Made by a program: the position numbers and the translations under genes. The notes under the pieces are model-generated. The model searched no databases. It saw nothing but the letters and a program-made list of their open reading frames with translations, and was not told the origin of the DNA. 45,857 nt of DNA from Candidatus Daviesbacteria bacterium (GTDB lineage: Bacteria > Patescibacteriota > Microgenomatia > Daviesbacterales > UBA10151). The DNA is taken from NCBI GenBank assembly GCA_016195715.1, contig JACPZA010000007.1, positions 1-45,857 of the forward strand. Direction: 5' to 3'. This document shows, in pieces, positions 25,169-33,712 of this stretch; the first letter of the stretch is position 1, and each line of letters starts with the position of its first letter.

Positions 25169-26934
25169 TTCATTCTGGCTTTATTAGTTACCCTAAATTC
25201 TAAGTACTTACCAAACATTAATGAAGTTTGAGCATCAATTGAAGGAATCGTAGAGATTGTGACTACTACTAAAGGCACAAGGAGAAATTGTAAATAAGAC
25301 CAAACTTTATGAAAAATACTCCAATTAGCTGGGCGTTTGGGAGCAGTTTTTTCATGAACATAAATCGTAGCAAATAATCCCAAAAACGCGGCAGTTAAAA
25401 TCCAGGAAGAGATAATTGGTAAATTAATTGCTAAAACTGATTGTTTATAATTTGGATTAATTAAAGGAATTAACATTCCACCAAAAGTTACAAATAACGC
25501 TAGTGTTCCCCATTTCCAGTAGCCCCAAAGAGCAAACAAGACCTTATCGGTTTTATCCCAAAAATCAATATCAGTTTGAGCAAAATATTGTTTAAAGATA
25601 TATGGATAAAACTCAACACCATAGGCCCAACGTTTAAGTTGTAAGTATTGATTCTGAATGGTTTTAAGCAAAGTTACATCCATGACAGTATCTGCATTGA
25701 TTGGCACAAAATGGGGAATAATTTTATAGTCGCCTTTAAAATAAAAATAGGCTTTCCAATAAAAACCTGAATCATCATTAACTTTATCTGGAATCCAAAG
25801 TCCAACATCAAGAAGTGATTTTAAATTGATGGAAAAAGAGGAAAAGTTACGATATTTATCTGAACTTAACATCTCTGTTAATTGCCAAAAAGCCGTTCCT
25901 GTGGCAATCATTCTCATCGGAGCTGGAGCTTGCCAGTAGTTATTATAGTAAAGAAATGAACCAGTATAAGTTCTTTTATCCCGAAGCTCTACTGGAGTAG
26001 ATAAATATTTATGTAAGGCACCAGCTAAAAACTCTTTATGGATTACAAAATCTGCATCTAAGGTGGTGACGAAAACTTTTTCCAAAGGGATATTTATTTT
26101 ATTAAATTCTAAAATTGCTTTTCTAACCATGAAATTACGGTTGCTAGCTGGGCCAGCAACCTCACCTGCTAAATTAGATGGGTGGATTGTAGTAAAAACT
26201 CCAGCAATATTTTTGGAGTATTTTTTCAGGTAATCAAGTGTTTCTTTAATTTTAATCGGATCATCGCGCTGCTCAAACCCAACACTTAAAAATATTTTTT
26301 GTTTAGGATAATTAGAGTGAGTTATAGCATCAAAAGCTGGAGCTAAAACCTGCAGGCTTTCTTTAAAAGTGGGAATAATTAACAGGTGGTAATATTTTGG
26401 ATATTCTTCTGGAAAATCCTTTTTTAAATTTTCTAACCAAGGTTGAGATTTTGCCCATTCAATTTTGCGATAGCCCACGTATATTAAAACAGCAGTTTTT
26501 AAAGCACTAATTAACCAATAAACATCTGCAATAATTAAGATATATGCAACTGCAAAGGGTAAAGTAAAAGACAGCCAAAAGGGTGAGGTTAAGGTAATCC
26601 AAGTTAGCGCTCCTGGTAAAATCTCAAGTAATCTTTCAAAAAAAGTTGCGTGTCGCTTGATAAAACCTTGTTCCAAACGCTCAGAGATAATATAGCGTTT
26701 GGATAAAAAATGATGCAAAGTTAAACCGGAACCTGATCCTAGCAAAAAAATAGCTAAGTAAATATTTAATGGATAAATTAGTAAATTCTCCCCAAAAAAA
26801 CCTACTAAAAATCCCATGAAAATAAATATTAACCCAAGAATGCTGTGTAAGCGCAATTTAGCAACTCGAGATAATAACTCAGCTAAGTAAAAAAAACCTA
26901 AAAAACCCAGTAAAAAACATAGGATTAATCGCAT
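25165..26934 (-). CDS. Processive family 2 glycosyltransferase, multi-pass membrane protein
   Basis: A 589-aa protein. About four membrane helices precede a GT-A domain (about 185-430), which starts HLLIIPTFKESLQVL and has the D-x-D-like TTLDADF. QLKRWAYG (Q-x-x-R-W) is the processivity signature of cellulose/hyaluronan-synthase-type enzymes. Three to four more helices follow. It could build a polysaccharide while extruding it; the sugar donor cannot be read from sequence. It is first in the operon with the DUF1648-like, WecA-like and DPPR-synthase-like genes. The start ATG 26934 has AATAAT 8 bases before it. Confidence 0.85.
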   Translation of the reverse strand: MRLILCFLLGFLGFFYLAELLSRVAKLRLHSILGLIFIFMGFLVGFFGENLLIYPLNIYLAIFLLGSGSGLTLHHFLSKRYIISERLEQGFIKRHATFFERLLEILPGALTWITLTSPFWLSFTLPFAVAYILIIADVYWLISALKTAVLIYVGYRKIEWAKSQPWLENLKKDFPEEYPKYYHLLIIPTFKESLQVLAPAFDAITHSNYPKQKIFLSVGFEQRDDPIKIKETLDYLKKYSKNIAGVFTTIHPSNLAGEVAGPASNRNFMVRKAILEFNKINIPLEKVFVTTLDADFVIHKEFLAGALHKYLSTPVELRDKRTYTGSFLYYNNYWQAPAPMRMIATGTAFWQLTEMLSSDKYRNFSSFSINLKSLLDVGLWIPDKVNDDSGFYWKAYFYFKGDYKIIPHFVPINADTVMDVTLLKTIQNQYLQLKRWAYGVEFYPYIFKQYFAQTDIDFWDKTDKVLFALWGYWKWGTLALFVTFGGMLIPLINPNYKQSVLAINLPIISSWILTAAFLGLFATIYVHEKTAPKRPANWSIFHKVWSYLQFLLVPLVVVTISTIPSIDAQTSLMFGKYLEFRVTNKARMK

Positions 26935-27006
26935 AAGGGTAGATTATTGCTTTTAAGTTTAAGGAATTTAAAATGAGATTGCAAATTTAGAAGAACCTAA
27001 GTTTTA

Positions 27007-27588
27007 TTAGCAAGAGCCACTGCCAACTTTGTAACTGCCATTATAAACAGTTTTTAAAATATCTAAAATAGTGGCGGTTTGAGTAACATTTGAGTCAGTG
27101 GTTTTAGTGGGATTGCTGGGGTCAAAATCAAAATTAATAGTGGTGGTTGTAGCTGTAGTTTGAGGCAAAACAGTGAAGTTAATTTGAGCTAAGATATTTT
27201 TTCCATGAATTGGTTGAGAAGCAGAGGCTAAAGCTGAAATAGAAATTTTGCCATTTATATTATCAATGCTATTTAAAACATAGTTAGGATACATCCTGGT
27301 ATCAATAATTGCTAAAATACTTAAGACTGTAGGGTCATAGAATAAAACCACATCTGTGCCATCAGTATCTAATCCTCCAGTATTTAAACCCACATTTAAT
27401 AAATAACTGCAGCCTTTATTAAGAGTTCCCCCGTAAGGATAAACAGCTAAAGTAGCACTCCCACTGCTGGCATTTGCTGTTTGAGCAAAACCTAAAGAGA
27501 AAAGGACTAGTATTAATAAAAAAATAGAAATCCCAAGAGCAGGTAAATTAAATAATCTAAATTTTTTGTAAGAATTTTTCACTCTCAT
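27007..27588 (-). CDS. Secreted cohesin-like-domain protein
   Basis: A 193-aa protein with an N-terminal signal/anchor (about 14-38, ending ANASSG). The rest is one beta-rich domain like a cohesin: SATLAVYPYGGTLNKGCSYLLNVGLNT, DVVLFYDPTVLSI near 83, and GKNILAQINFTVLP near 133. CPR genomes often carry such cohesin-like surface domains without any dockerin cellulosome. Two Cys (in KGCSYL and the last residue) could pair. TATAAA with upstream TGG lies 6 bases before the ATG. Confidence 0.75.
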   Translation of the reverse strand: MRVKNSYKKFRLFNLPALGISIFLLILVLFSLGFAQTANASSGSATLAVYPYGGTLNKGCSYLLNVGLNTGGLDTDGTDVVLFYDPTVLSILAIIDTRMYPNYVLNSIDNINGKISISALASASQPIHGKNILAQINFTVLPQTTATTTTINFDFDPSNPTKTTDSNVTQTATILDILKTVYNGSYKVGSGSC

Positions 27589-27594
27589 AGCAAC

Positions 27595-27603
27595 TTTATA
27601 CCA
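27595..27603 (-). promoter_or_regulatory. Extended -10 box of the cohesin-like gene
   Basis: TGGTATAAA on the minus strand, 6 bases before the ATG at 27588. Confidence 0.55.
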
Positions 27604-27676
27604 TAAATTAATTATTAATTCTAGATACTTTTTTGACAGATTAAGTAAGAATTGTGCCAGAATGAAGGAAGAGTTG

Positions 27677-28540
27677 TTAAGTTAATTTAAAAAGTTTTTT
27701 AGCATTATGGCTGGTAGCGCAAGCAACTTCTTTTAAGCTAGTTCCTTTTAGCTCTGCAATTAATCCTCCAATCTCTAAAACAGTATTGGGTTCATTTCTA
27801 GTTCCTCTTTTGCTCTGGGGTGGCAAAAAAGGACAGTCTGTTTCTAGGACAAATCTATCTAAAGGTAAATTTTTGGCAATCTGTCTTAAACTTTCATTCT
27901 TAGGATAGCTAATAGTAGCTGCAAAGGAGATTAAAAAATTAGTCCGTAAAACTTTTTGGGTAGTTGCTACATCTCCACTATAGCAGTGAAATAAACCATA
28001 ATGGTCAGTTACTAAATCAAAGATTTCATCCCAAGCTTCTCTGGTGTGAATTAAAAGTGGCAGATTTAATTTTTTTGCTAAATCAACTTGAGCTTTTAAA
28101 AGCATTTTTTGTAAATCTTTTATTTTTTCAATATCTAGTTTTGAATTCTTTATTGCTTTAGCTTTTATAGAAGCGGGTATGAAATCTGGATTACTTACAA
28201 AAATAAAATCTAATCCACATTCGCCAACTGCTACTACTTTTTTAGGATCTAAATGATAAATATTCTCTAATTTGTTAACAGCGTCTGTAATTTGTTTTTC
28301 TGGCTCATCTATAAATTTAATGGCATCATGAGGATGAATCCCAATTGAGGAATAAGTAGTTAACTTTGGAAAATTTGCTAATTCATTTTGGACTTGTAAA
28401 AGAGCTTGTCTTGATGAATCTAAATCTGTACCAACGTTTATAATGGTAGTTACCCCAGCCTCAATTGTTCTTTGAATCATCTCATCAAAATCTTTTTCAA
28501 AACTTTCCCAAAATAAATGGGCATGGGTGTCAGTTAACAT
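27677..28540 (-). CDS. tatD: TatD-family metal-dependent nuclease/hydrolase
   Basis: A 287-aa TIM-barrel metal hydrolase. DTHAHL gives the first H-x-H pair. AVGECGLDF holds the Glu ligand. LPLLIHTREAWDE, FHCYSGD and LETDCPFLPP complete the site. TatD proteins act as 3'-5' exonucleases or DNA-repair-linked deoxyribonucleases. The loop after GLDF (about 95-125) is about 25 residues longer than usual and Lys/Ile-rich. It is the last gene of the metG-pgeF-tatD run, 1 base after pgeF. Confidence 0.92.
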   Translation of the reverse strand: MLTDTHAHLFWESFEKDFDEMIQRTIEAGVTTIINVGTDLDSSRQALLQVQNELANFPKLTTYSSIGIHPHDAIKFIDEPEKQITDAVNKLENIYHLDPKKVVAVGECGLDFIFVSNPDFIPASIKAKAIKNSKLDIEKIKDLQKMLLKAQVDLAKKLNLPLLIHTREAWDEIFDLVTDHYGLFHCYSGDVATTQKVLRTNFLISFAATISYPKNESLRQIAKNLPLDRFVLETDCPFLPPQSKRGTRNEPNTVLEIGGLIAELKGTSLKEVACATSHNAKKLFKLT

Positions 28541-28541
28541 A

Positions 28542-29255
28542 TTAATTTTTTATCCCAAGCATTGTTGCAAAACGAAAGTCTGGTTCGTTGGTTTTTTGTG
28601 ACCTTCTATGAGAAAAATAATCTTTGGATTCAAAGGTGCAGAGCTTTGGATTATAAATATTTTCTTCTAGAACTCCTAAATTTATTAATTGATCTTTGGC
28701 AAATTGCCATAAATCTATACCATAGTTTTCATCAACATCTTTGGCGATATACTTTTTCCATTTTGGATCTTTGGTATTTCTCAGTTGGGGCGGACCACCA
28801 TAATGACAGGGACCAATTGAGGGGCTAAATTGCACAATCAGATTTTCTGAATGTGATCTAAAGTTTCTTTTCATTTGTAGAACTACATTATTTATAATGT
28901 CTTTATCTAACCCTTGCCAACCAGCATGGATTAATCCAATCGCTTGATTTTTTGGATCATAAAAGGCAATTGATAAACAATCTGCCAATTTTTTAATTAA
29001 ATAAATTCCTTTTTGATTGGTAATCATTCCATCAGCGTCAATCTCTCTACCTCCATCTTTATTGCTAACTTTCAAAACTTTATTACCATGAATTTGATTA
29101 ACACTAACTATTGAATTTTCATCAAAATCATTTTTTCTGGCAAACTTTTTACGATTTTCTAAAGCTTGATTTTTGTCCCCTGTTAAAAATGACATATTTC
29201 CATCGACAGCAGTCGAGACTGCATAAAAAATGTTTGGATATTTACTAAAAATCAT
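28542..29255 (-). CDS. pgeF: Peptidoglycan editing factor PgeF (YfiH/laccase-domain family)
   Basis: A 237-aa DUF152/YfiH-fold protein. The metal-site motifs are LADCLSIAF, IGLIHAGWQG and SIGPCHYGG, with the conserved C and H residues. The family was long labelled 'multicopper polyphenol oxidase'; YfiH is now known as a peptidoglycan editing factor that removes mis-incorporated L-Ser precursors, while FAMIN-like members act on purine nucleosides. It overlaps metG by 4 bases and is followed by tatD after 1 base. An envelope-linked job fits the rest of the window. Confidence 0.88.
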   Translation of the reverse strand: MIFSKYPNIFYAVSTAVDGNMSFLTGDKNQALENRKKFARKNDFDENSIVSVNQIHGNKVLKVSNKDGGREIDADGMITNQKGIYLIKKLADCLSIAFYDPKNQAIGLIHAGWQGLDKDIINNVVLQMKRNFRSHSENLIVQFSPSIGPCHYGGPPQLRNTKDPKWKKYIAKDVDENYGIDLWQFAKDQLINLGVLEENIYNPKLCTFESKDYFSHRRSQKTNEPDFRFATMLGIKN

Positions 29256-30667
29256 ATTCGAGGAAAAAGCGGATCGTTAACTTTGATCTTACCTGAAAAT
29301 TGATTTAATATTTTTTCAGCAGTTTGAGGTAAAAATGGTTGTAAATTAAAACCGATATGCTGTATTCTTTTAACATAATCTTCTAGCGCAGTTTTTGCTT
29401 TTTCACCATCTAACTCCCAGGGTTTTTCTTCATTGATTTTTTTATCAGCATCGGCAATTTCTTTCCAGATGTGAGATAGGGCATCATTAAATTTAAACTG
29501 TTTTAATGGTTCTTCTAATTTTGGATCAAAAGATAGAGGTAACTCACTAGCTTTTATATTGTGTTTCTCACAAAGCTTGGCAACTCTTGCAACTAAATTA
29601 CCCAAACCATTTGCTAAATCAGAGTTGTAGCCTTCTATAAATTTTTCCTGCGAAAAATCACCATCTTGAAAAGGAGAAATTTTAGCAAGACAAAAGTAGC
29701 GCAATGGATCTGCGCCATATTTTTCAATTAGCGGTAAAGGATCATAAACATTACCTAAAGTCTTGGACATTTTTTGTCCGTTAACTGTAAAGTATTCATG
29801 GACAAATAATTTTTTAGGTAATTCAAGCCCAGCAGATTTTAAAATTGCTGGCCAATAAACTGCATGAAATCTGATTATTCCTTTACCTATTACATGTAAA
29901 TCAGCTGGCCAATATTTATTATATTTTTCTTGATCTATTCCAAAACCAATCCCAGATTGATAAATATTTAATGCATCAAACCAAACATAAATTCGCTGGG
30001 TTGGATCATTTGGAACTGGGACTCCCCAATTTTTAGCTCTTTGGTTAGACCTTGAAATACTAAAATCCTCTAAACCACTTTTTAAAAAGGCTAGAATTTC
30101 ATTTTTTCTAAACTCTGGAATAATTTGATAATCATCTTTTTCAATAATTTCAATTAAATAGTCTTGATATTTTGAAAGTTTAAAAAAATAATTTTCTTCT
30201 TCGACCTCTTCTAATTTTTTACCAGGATGTTCAAAACACTCACCTTTTTCATTTAACTCTTGTAAAGTATAAAAACTTTCACAACCAACACAGTAAAGTC
30301 CTTTATAAGATTTTTTATAAATATCGCCGTTACTTAAACAAAGTTCCCATAATTTTTGAGAAGAAGTATGATGAGATTTACTTGAGCCTTTTTGCCAAAT
30401 ATCAAATTTAACATTCAGTTTTTCAGCTAATTTTCTAAATAGCTCTGTATGTTTATCTACAAAAGTTTGAACATCTTCACCAAAGCTTTCGGCTGCTTGA
30501 ACATTTTTAAGTGCGTTTTCATCCCCACCACAAAGTAAAACTACTTCTTCTTGGAGTAGTCTGTGGTAGCGAGCAATTGTATCTGACTGTATGAATTCCA
30601 ATGCATGTCCAATGTGAGGTTTAGCGTTTACATATGGTATAGCATTAGTGATAAAAAATTTATTCAT
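29252..30667 (-). CDS. metG: Methionyl-tRNA synthetase
   Basis: A 471-aa class I synthetase. FITNAIPYVNAKPHIGHA contains the HIGH motif. The knuckle YCVGCESF with a later ECFEHPGK suggests one zinc site. VWFDALNIY and KMSKT (in GQKMSKTLGN) are in place, followed by the anticodon-binding helical domain. There is no C-terminal tRBD extension, which makes it short. It follows the small membrane gene by 2 bases and is the one gene here with a clear Shine-Dalgarno. It overlaps pgeF by 4 bases. Confidence 0.96.
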   Translation of the reverse strand: MNKFFITNAIPYVNAKPHIGHALEFIQSDTIARYHRLLQEEVVLLCGGDENALKNVQAAESFGEDVQTFVDKHTELFRKLAEKLNVKFDIWQKGSSKSHHTSSQKLWELCLSNGDIYKKSYKGLYCVGCESFYTLQELNEKGECFEHPGKKLEEVEEENYFFKLSKYQDYLIEIIEKDDYQIIPEFRKNEILAFLKSGLEDFSISRSNQRAKNWGVPVPNDPTQRIYVWFDALNIYQSGIGFGIDQEKYNKYWPADLHVIGKGIIRFHAVYWPAILKSAGLELPKKLFVHEYFTVNGQKMSKTLGNVYDPLPLIEKYGADPLRYFCLAKISPFQDGDFSQEKFIEGYNSDLANGLGNLVARVAKLCEKHNIKASELPLSFDPKLEEPLKQFKFNDALSHIWKEIADADKKINEEKPWELDGEKAKTALEDYVKRIQHIGFNLQPFLPQTAEKILNQFSGKIKVNDPLFPRI

Positions 30668-30669
30668 GG

Positions 30670-31071
30670 TTATCTCCTTGCTCCAAGATGCTTAAGTTTA
30701 CTCCGATCAAAGCTTTTTGACAATCGGAGTGAAGGTATTCTAGGTTCTCTGATCAAGCGAGATGATTGATAAAACCTAAAACTCACCAAAGTTAACAATA
30801 CTACCGCTGCGGTTAAAAATATATTTAGCGCATTAATTGATTTTAAGACAATCAGTAACATTCCACCCAAACCCAGAATAAAACTTTTAGGTAAGTAACC
30901 AATAAAAATATTTGCCAAAAAAGTTAAAAAACAAAGCAAGGGAATAAAAAAAGATAAAATTTGAAAAGTAGAAGCCTCAACCCAACTACTAGGTGGTTCT
31001 GTAAAATAAATTACGTACAAAAGAACAGCTAAAGAAATTAAAACCGGCAGCAATCTTTTTAAAATCTTCAC
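30670..31071 (-). CDS. Small membrane protein, unrecognised
   Basis: A 133-aa protein with four hydrophobic helices (about 8-22, 35-58, 62-80 and 84-102), then a basic cytoplasmic tail (RFYQSSRLIREPRI, ending KHLGARR). No family was recognised. The start is GTG 31071, with TAAAAT 6 bases upstream. It directly precedes metG, so metG may be transcribed from its promoter. Confidence 0.6.
   Translation of the reverse strand: MKILKRLLPVLISLAVLLYVIYFTEPPSSWVEASTFQILSFFIPLLCFLTFLANIFIGYLPKSFILGLGGMLLIVLKSINALNIFLTAAVVLLTLVSFRFYQSSRLIREPRIPSLRLSKSFDRSKLKHLGARR
30674..30679 (-). promoter_or_regulatory. Shine-Dalgarno of metG
   Basis: AAGGAG on the minus strand, 6 bases before the metG ATG (30665-30667), overlapping the end of the upstream gene. 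It is the only convincing Shine-Dalgarno found in the window, and it belongs to an operon-internal gene. Confidence 0.65.
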
Positions 31072-31077
31072 TTCTAA

Positions 31078-31083
31078 ATTTTA
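31078..31083 (-). promoter_or_regulatory. Leaderless-type -10 box before the small membrane gene
   Basis: TAAAAT on the minus strand, 6 bases before the GTG at 31071, in the 14-base gap after sbcC. Confidence 0.45.
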
Positions 31084-31085
31084 AC

Positions 31086-33317
31086 TCAATTTCCTACTAC
31101 TTCAAAACTAGAACCAGCTGAGTCTTTTGTAACTTCAATTCTTGTTGGGAATTCTTCTTTTAGTTCTTCAAGATGAGTAATAATTAATATTTTTTCAAAA
31201 TCAGTTTTAATTGTATCTATAACTTCTACCAACCTGGCTCGACCTGGTGCATCTTGAGTACCAAAGCCTTCATCAACTACTAAAAACTGCAACTTTGCAC
31301 CTGCTCTATGAGCTAATAGTTTAGAGATAGCAAGCCTAATTGCAAAATTAACTCTAAAAGTTTCACCACCAGAATACATTTCATAGGATCTCTCACCCAT
31401 TTCATCAGAAATAATAATGTCCAAAGTTTCAACAATGGCATAATCTTTTTTGCCATCAATACTTGCCACTTTGGTTTTAGTTTCTTTTTGAGTTAGGAAA
31501 TTTACTTTCATTCTTCCTTCAGTTAATTTTTCTAATAATCTATTTGCCTCGTCTTCAATTTCTGGAATTGCTTGTTCAATAATCATGGCTTGTATTCCTT
31601 TTTTGCCAAAAGCTAAAGCGAGCTCTTCATAAATACTTTTATCTTCATTTAGTTTTTTCTTTTCATCTAGCTTTTTTTTGAATAAATCTTCAAGTTGTTC
31701 AAATCTGGTTTTAAGTTGGCTAGCAGCACCAACTTTAGCTTTTGCTTCCATGACTTTTTGAGTTAACTCTTCTTTGATAGTTTGTTTTGCAGAAAGCTTG
31801 CTTTCTATTTCTTGTAATTTATTCTCAAAAATCTCCAGTTCGTCTAAGTGTTTTGTAACATTATTAATCTGAGTTTCCTTTGATCTAGCTATTTTTTCTA
31901 AATCATCTATTGCTTCTTGTTGAGCTTTAACAGCAGTTTCAGCTTGCTGGAGTTTGGTATTTAAATCAGCGTATTTTTCTAAAAGCATAATTTGTTTGTT
32001 TATTTCTTGATAGTCTTTTGTTTGTTGTTCTAAGTCCTTTACTTCTTTTTCTTTTTCATCTGCTTGTGCTTGTTCTTTTAGTTCGAAGGTTTGGCACTTT
32101 TTTAATTTATCATTTAGCATTTGTAATTTCTGATCATTTTCTTCAATTTGCTTTTGGTTTTTGGCAATAATTTGTTTATTAACTTCTAGACCAATCGGTT
32201 GTTTACAAGTGGGGCAAATGTCTTTTCTTGCTTTTAATTGTTCAATTTCTTTTTGCAGACTGTCATTTTGGGTTTGATACTTTTTGATTTCTACTTCTAA
32301 GGTTGTTATGGCAATTTGCCTTCTATTTTCAAGTTCAATAATCTTTCTTTGAATAACTGCTAATTCATCTTTTACTTTTATTAATTCAGAACGTTTGATT
32401 TCTAAATCTTTTTTTTCTTCCTGAAGTCTTAATAATTTTTTATTTTTTTCTTCAATAATATCTTTTTGATCTAGAAGAGTTTGATAATCTTGCTTAGCTT
32501 TTAGCTTTAAATCAATTTGTAATTTAATTTCTTCTATTTCTTTTTTTATCTCATTAATTTGAGCGACCTTTTCTTTTAAAGATTGAATAGAGGAGACCAC
32601 TATCTGTTTTTCGTCCTCAATGGTTTTAATAAAATGTTCTGATTCTTTTAGCTCTTCTTGAAGATTTTTGGCTTCTTTTTCTGCTTGTTCTAGTTCTTTT
32701 TGTTTTTCCTCCTTTGTAGATAGTTCTGCCTCTATTTCTAAAACTTGATAGTCAAGTAGTGTTAGTTTTGTCTGAGCTTCTTTTGCTTTTTCTTTGGCCT
32801 TTTCTTCTAATTTGTCATAATGATCTAGTCCTAAAATATCTGCTAGTATTCTTTTTCTATCTGTTGGGCCTTTGGTGGTAAATTCGCCGGCGTTTCCTTG
32901 TCTAATAAAACTTGAGTTGGTAAAGGTCTCATAAGTTAAGTGAAGTGAATCTATGATTTTTTGTTGAGTAGCTTTTATAGTTCCTTCAGTTAAATTGTGG
33001 GAATTACTCCAAAGTTCAAGCATAGAGTGACCTCCACTTTTTTTATTTCGCAGTCTTTTTACAGTATATATATGAGAGTCTAATTCAAATGAAAACTCCA
33101 CATACATTTCATTTGCACCTAAGCGGACTAGAGCATCAGATGATTCTCCAGCTCTTGAATCTCCCCAAACACACCAGGTAATTGCATCAAGTAAAGAAGA
33201 TTTTCCTGCACCATTTTGGCCAGAGATTGCAGCTAATTTAAACTTTGTAAAATCCAGCTCTGGTGGATTTTCGCCGTAACTTGTAAAGTTTGATAGTTTT
33301 AATTTAACTGGAATCAT
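31086..33317 (-). CDS. sbcC: Exonuclease subunit SbcC / Rad50-like ATPase
   Basis: A 743-aa SMC-like protein. Walker A is SGQNGAGKSSLLDAI at about residues 33-47. Two long coiled-coil arms flank a Rad50 zinc hook (CPTCKQPIG, near 367). The C-terminal lobe has YSGGETFRVNFAIRLAIS (signature) and FLVVDEGFGTQD (Walker B). It powers SbcD in opening DNA ends and cutting hairpins. It is shorter than E. coli SbcC (about 1050 aa) because the coiled coils are short. It overlaps the Nudix gene by 4 bases. Confidence 0.95.
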   Translation of the reverse strand: MIPVKLKLSNFTSYGENPPELDFTKFKLAAISGQNGAGKSSLLDAITWCVWGDSRAGESSDALVRLGANEMYVEFSFELDSHIYTVKRLRNKKSGGHSMLELWSNSHNLTEGTIKATQQKIIDSLHLTYETFTNSSFIRQGNAGEFTTKGPTDRKRILADILGLDHYDKLEEKAKEKAKEAQTKLTLLDYQVLEIEAELSTKEEKQKELEQAEKEAKNLQEELKESEHFIKTIEDEKQIVVSSIQSLKEKVAQINEIKKEIEEIKLQIDLKLKAKQDYQTLLDQKDIIEEKNKKLLRLQEEKKDLEIKRSELIKVKDELAVIQRKIIELENRRQIAITTLEVEIKKYQTQNDSLQKEIEQLKARKDICPTCKQPIGLEVNKQIIAKNQKQIEENDQKLQMLNDKLKKCQTFELKEQAQADEKEKEVKDLEQQTKDYQEINKQIMLLEKYADLNTKLQQAETAVKAQQEAIDDLEKIARSKETQINNVTKHLDELEIFENKLQEIESKLSAKQTIKEELTQKVMEAKAKVGAASQLKTRFEQLEDLFKKKLDEKKKLNEDKSIYEELALAFGKKGIQAMIIEQAIPEIEDEANRLLEKLTEGRMKVNFLTQKETKTKVASIDGKKDYAIVETLDIIISDEMGERSYEMYSGGETFRVNFAIRLAISKLLAHRAGAKLQFLVVDEGFGTQDAPGRARLVEVIDTIKTDFEKILIITHLEELKEEFPTRIEVTKDSAGSSFEVVGN

Positions 33318-33712
33318 AATTTTAGATATTCTTTTAATGCTTCTGCTGCTTTTTTAACTGGTTCAATTTTGGAAGTAAGTGCTTGTTTGAAATCAATCCA
33401 TAGTAGAGGATTTTTTTTATCTAAAATATGAGTTGGAACTTCACCTTGATATTTGCTGATATAAAAAGGATTAACTATAACTTTATTGAAACCATAAATT
33501 CTTTCTTTAGTGGGGATCTGAGTGAATTCTTTTGGAACTATTCCCAACTCTTCCATTGTTTCTCGAAACATAGCCAGTTCTAAAGTTTCATTTTCTTCAA
33601 CATTTCCTCCAGGGAAGAGTAGTTCATCGGCCCAATTGGAAGTTTGATGTCTTTTTTCTACTAAGATTTTTTCATCATTTTTTATTAAAAATATAACGAT
33701 TTGTTTATTCAT
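33314..33712 (-). CDS. Nudix hydrolase
   Basis: A 132-aa Nudix protein. The Nudix box is complete: G-x5-E-x7-R-E-x-x-E-E-x-G-I, in GGNVEENETLELAMFRETMEELGI at about residues 36-59. Family members hydrolyse nucleoside diphosphates linked to another group, such as 8-oxo-dGTP. The QTSNWADELLFPGG segment before the box suits a MutT-like enzyme. It sits between sbcD and sbcC with 4-base overlaps on both sides, which suggests a repair- or nucleotide-pool-related job. Substrate unknown. Confidence 0.88.
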   Translation of the reverse strand: MNKQIVIFLIKNDEKILVEKRHQTSNWADELLFPGGNVEENETLELAMFRETMEELGIVPKEFTQIPTKERIYGFNKVIVNPFYISKYQGEVPTHILDKKNPLLWIDFKQALTSKIEPVKKAAEALKEYLKL

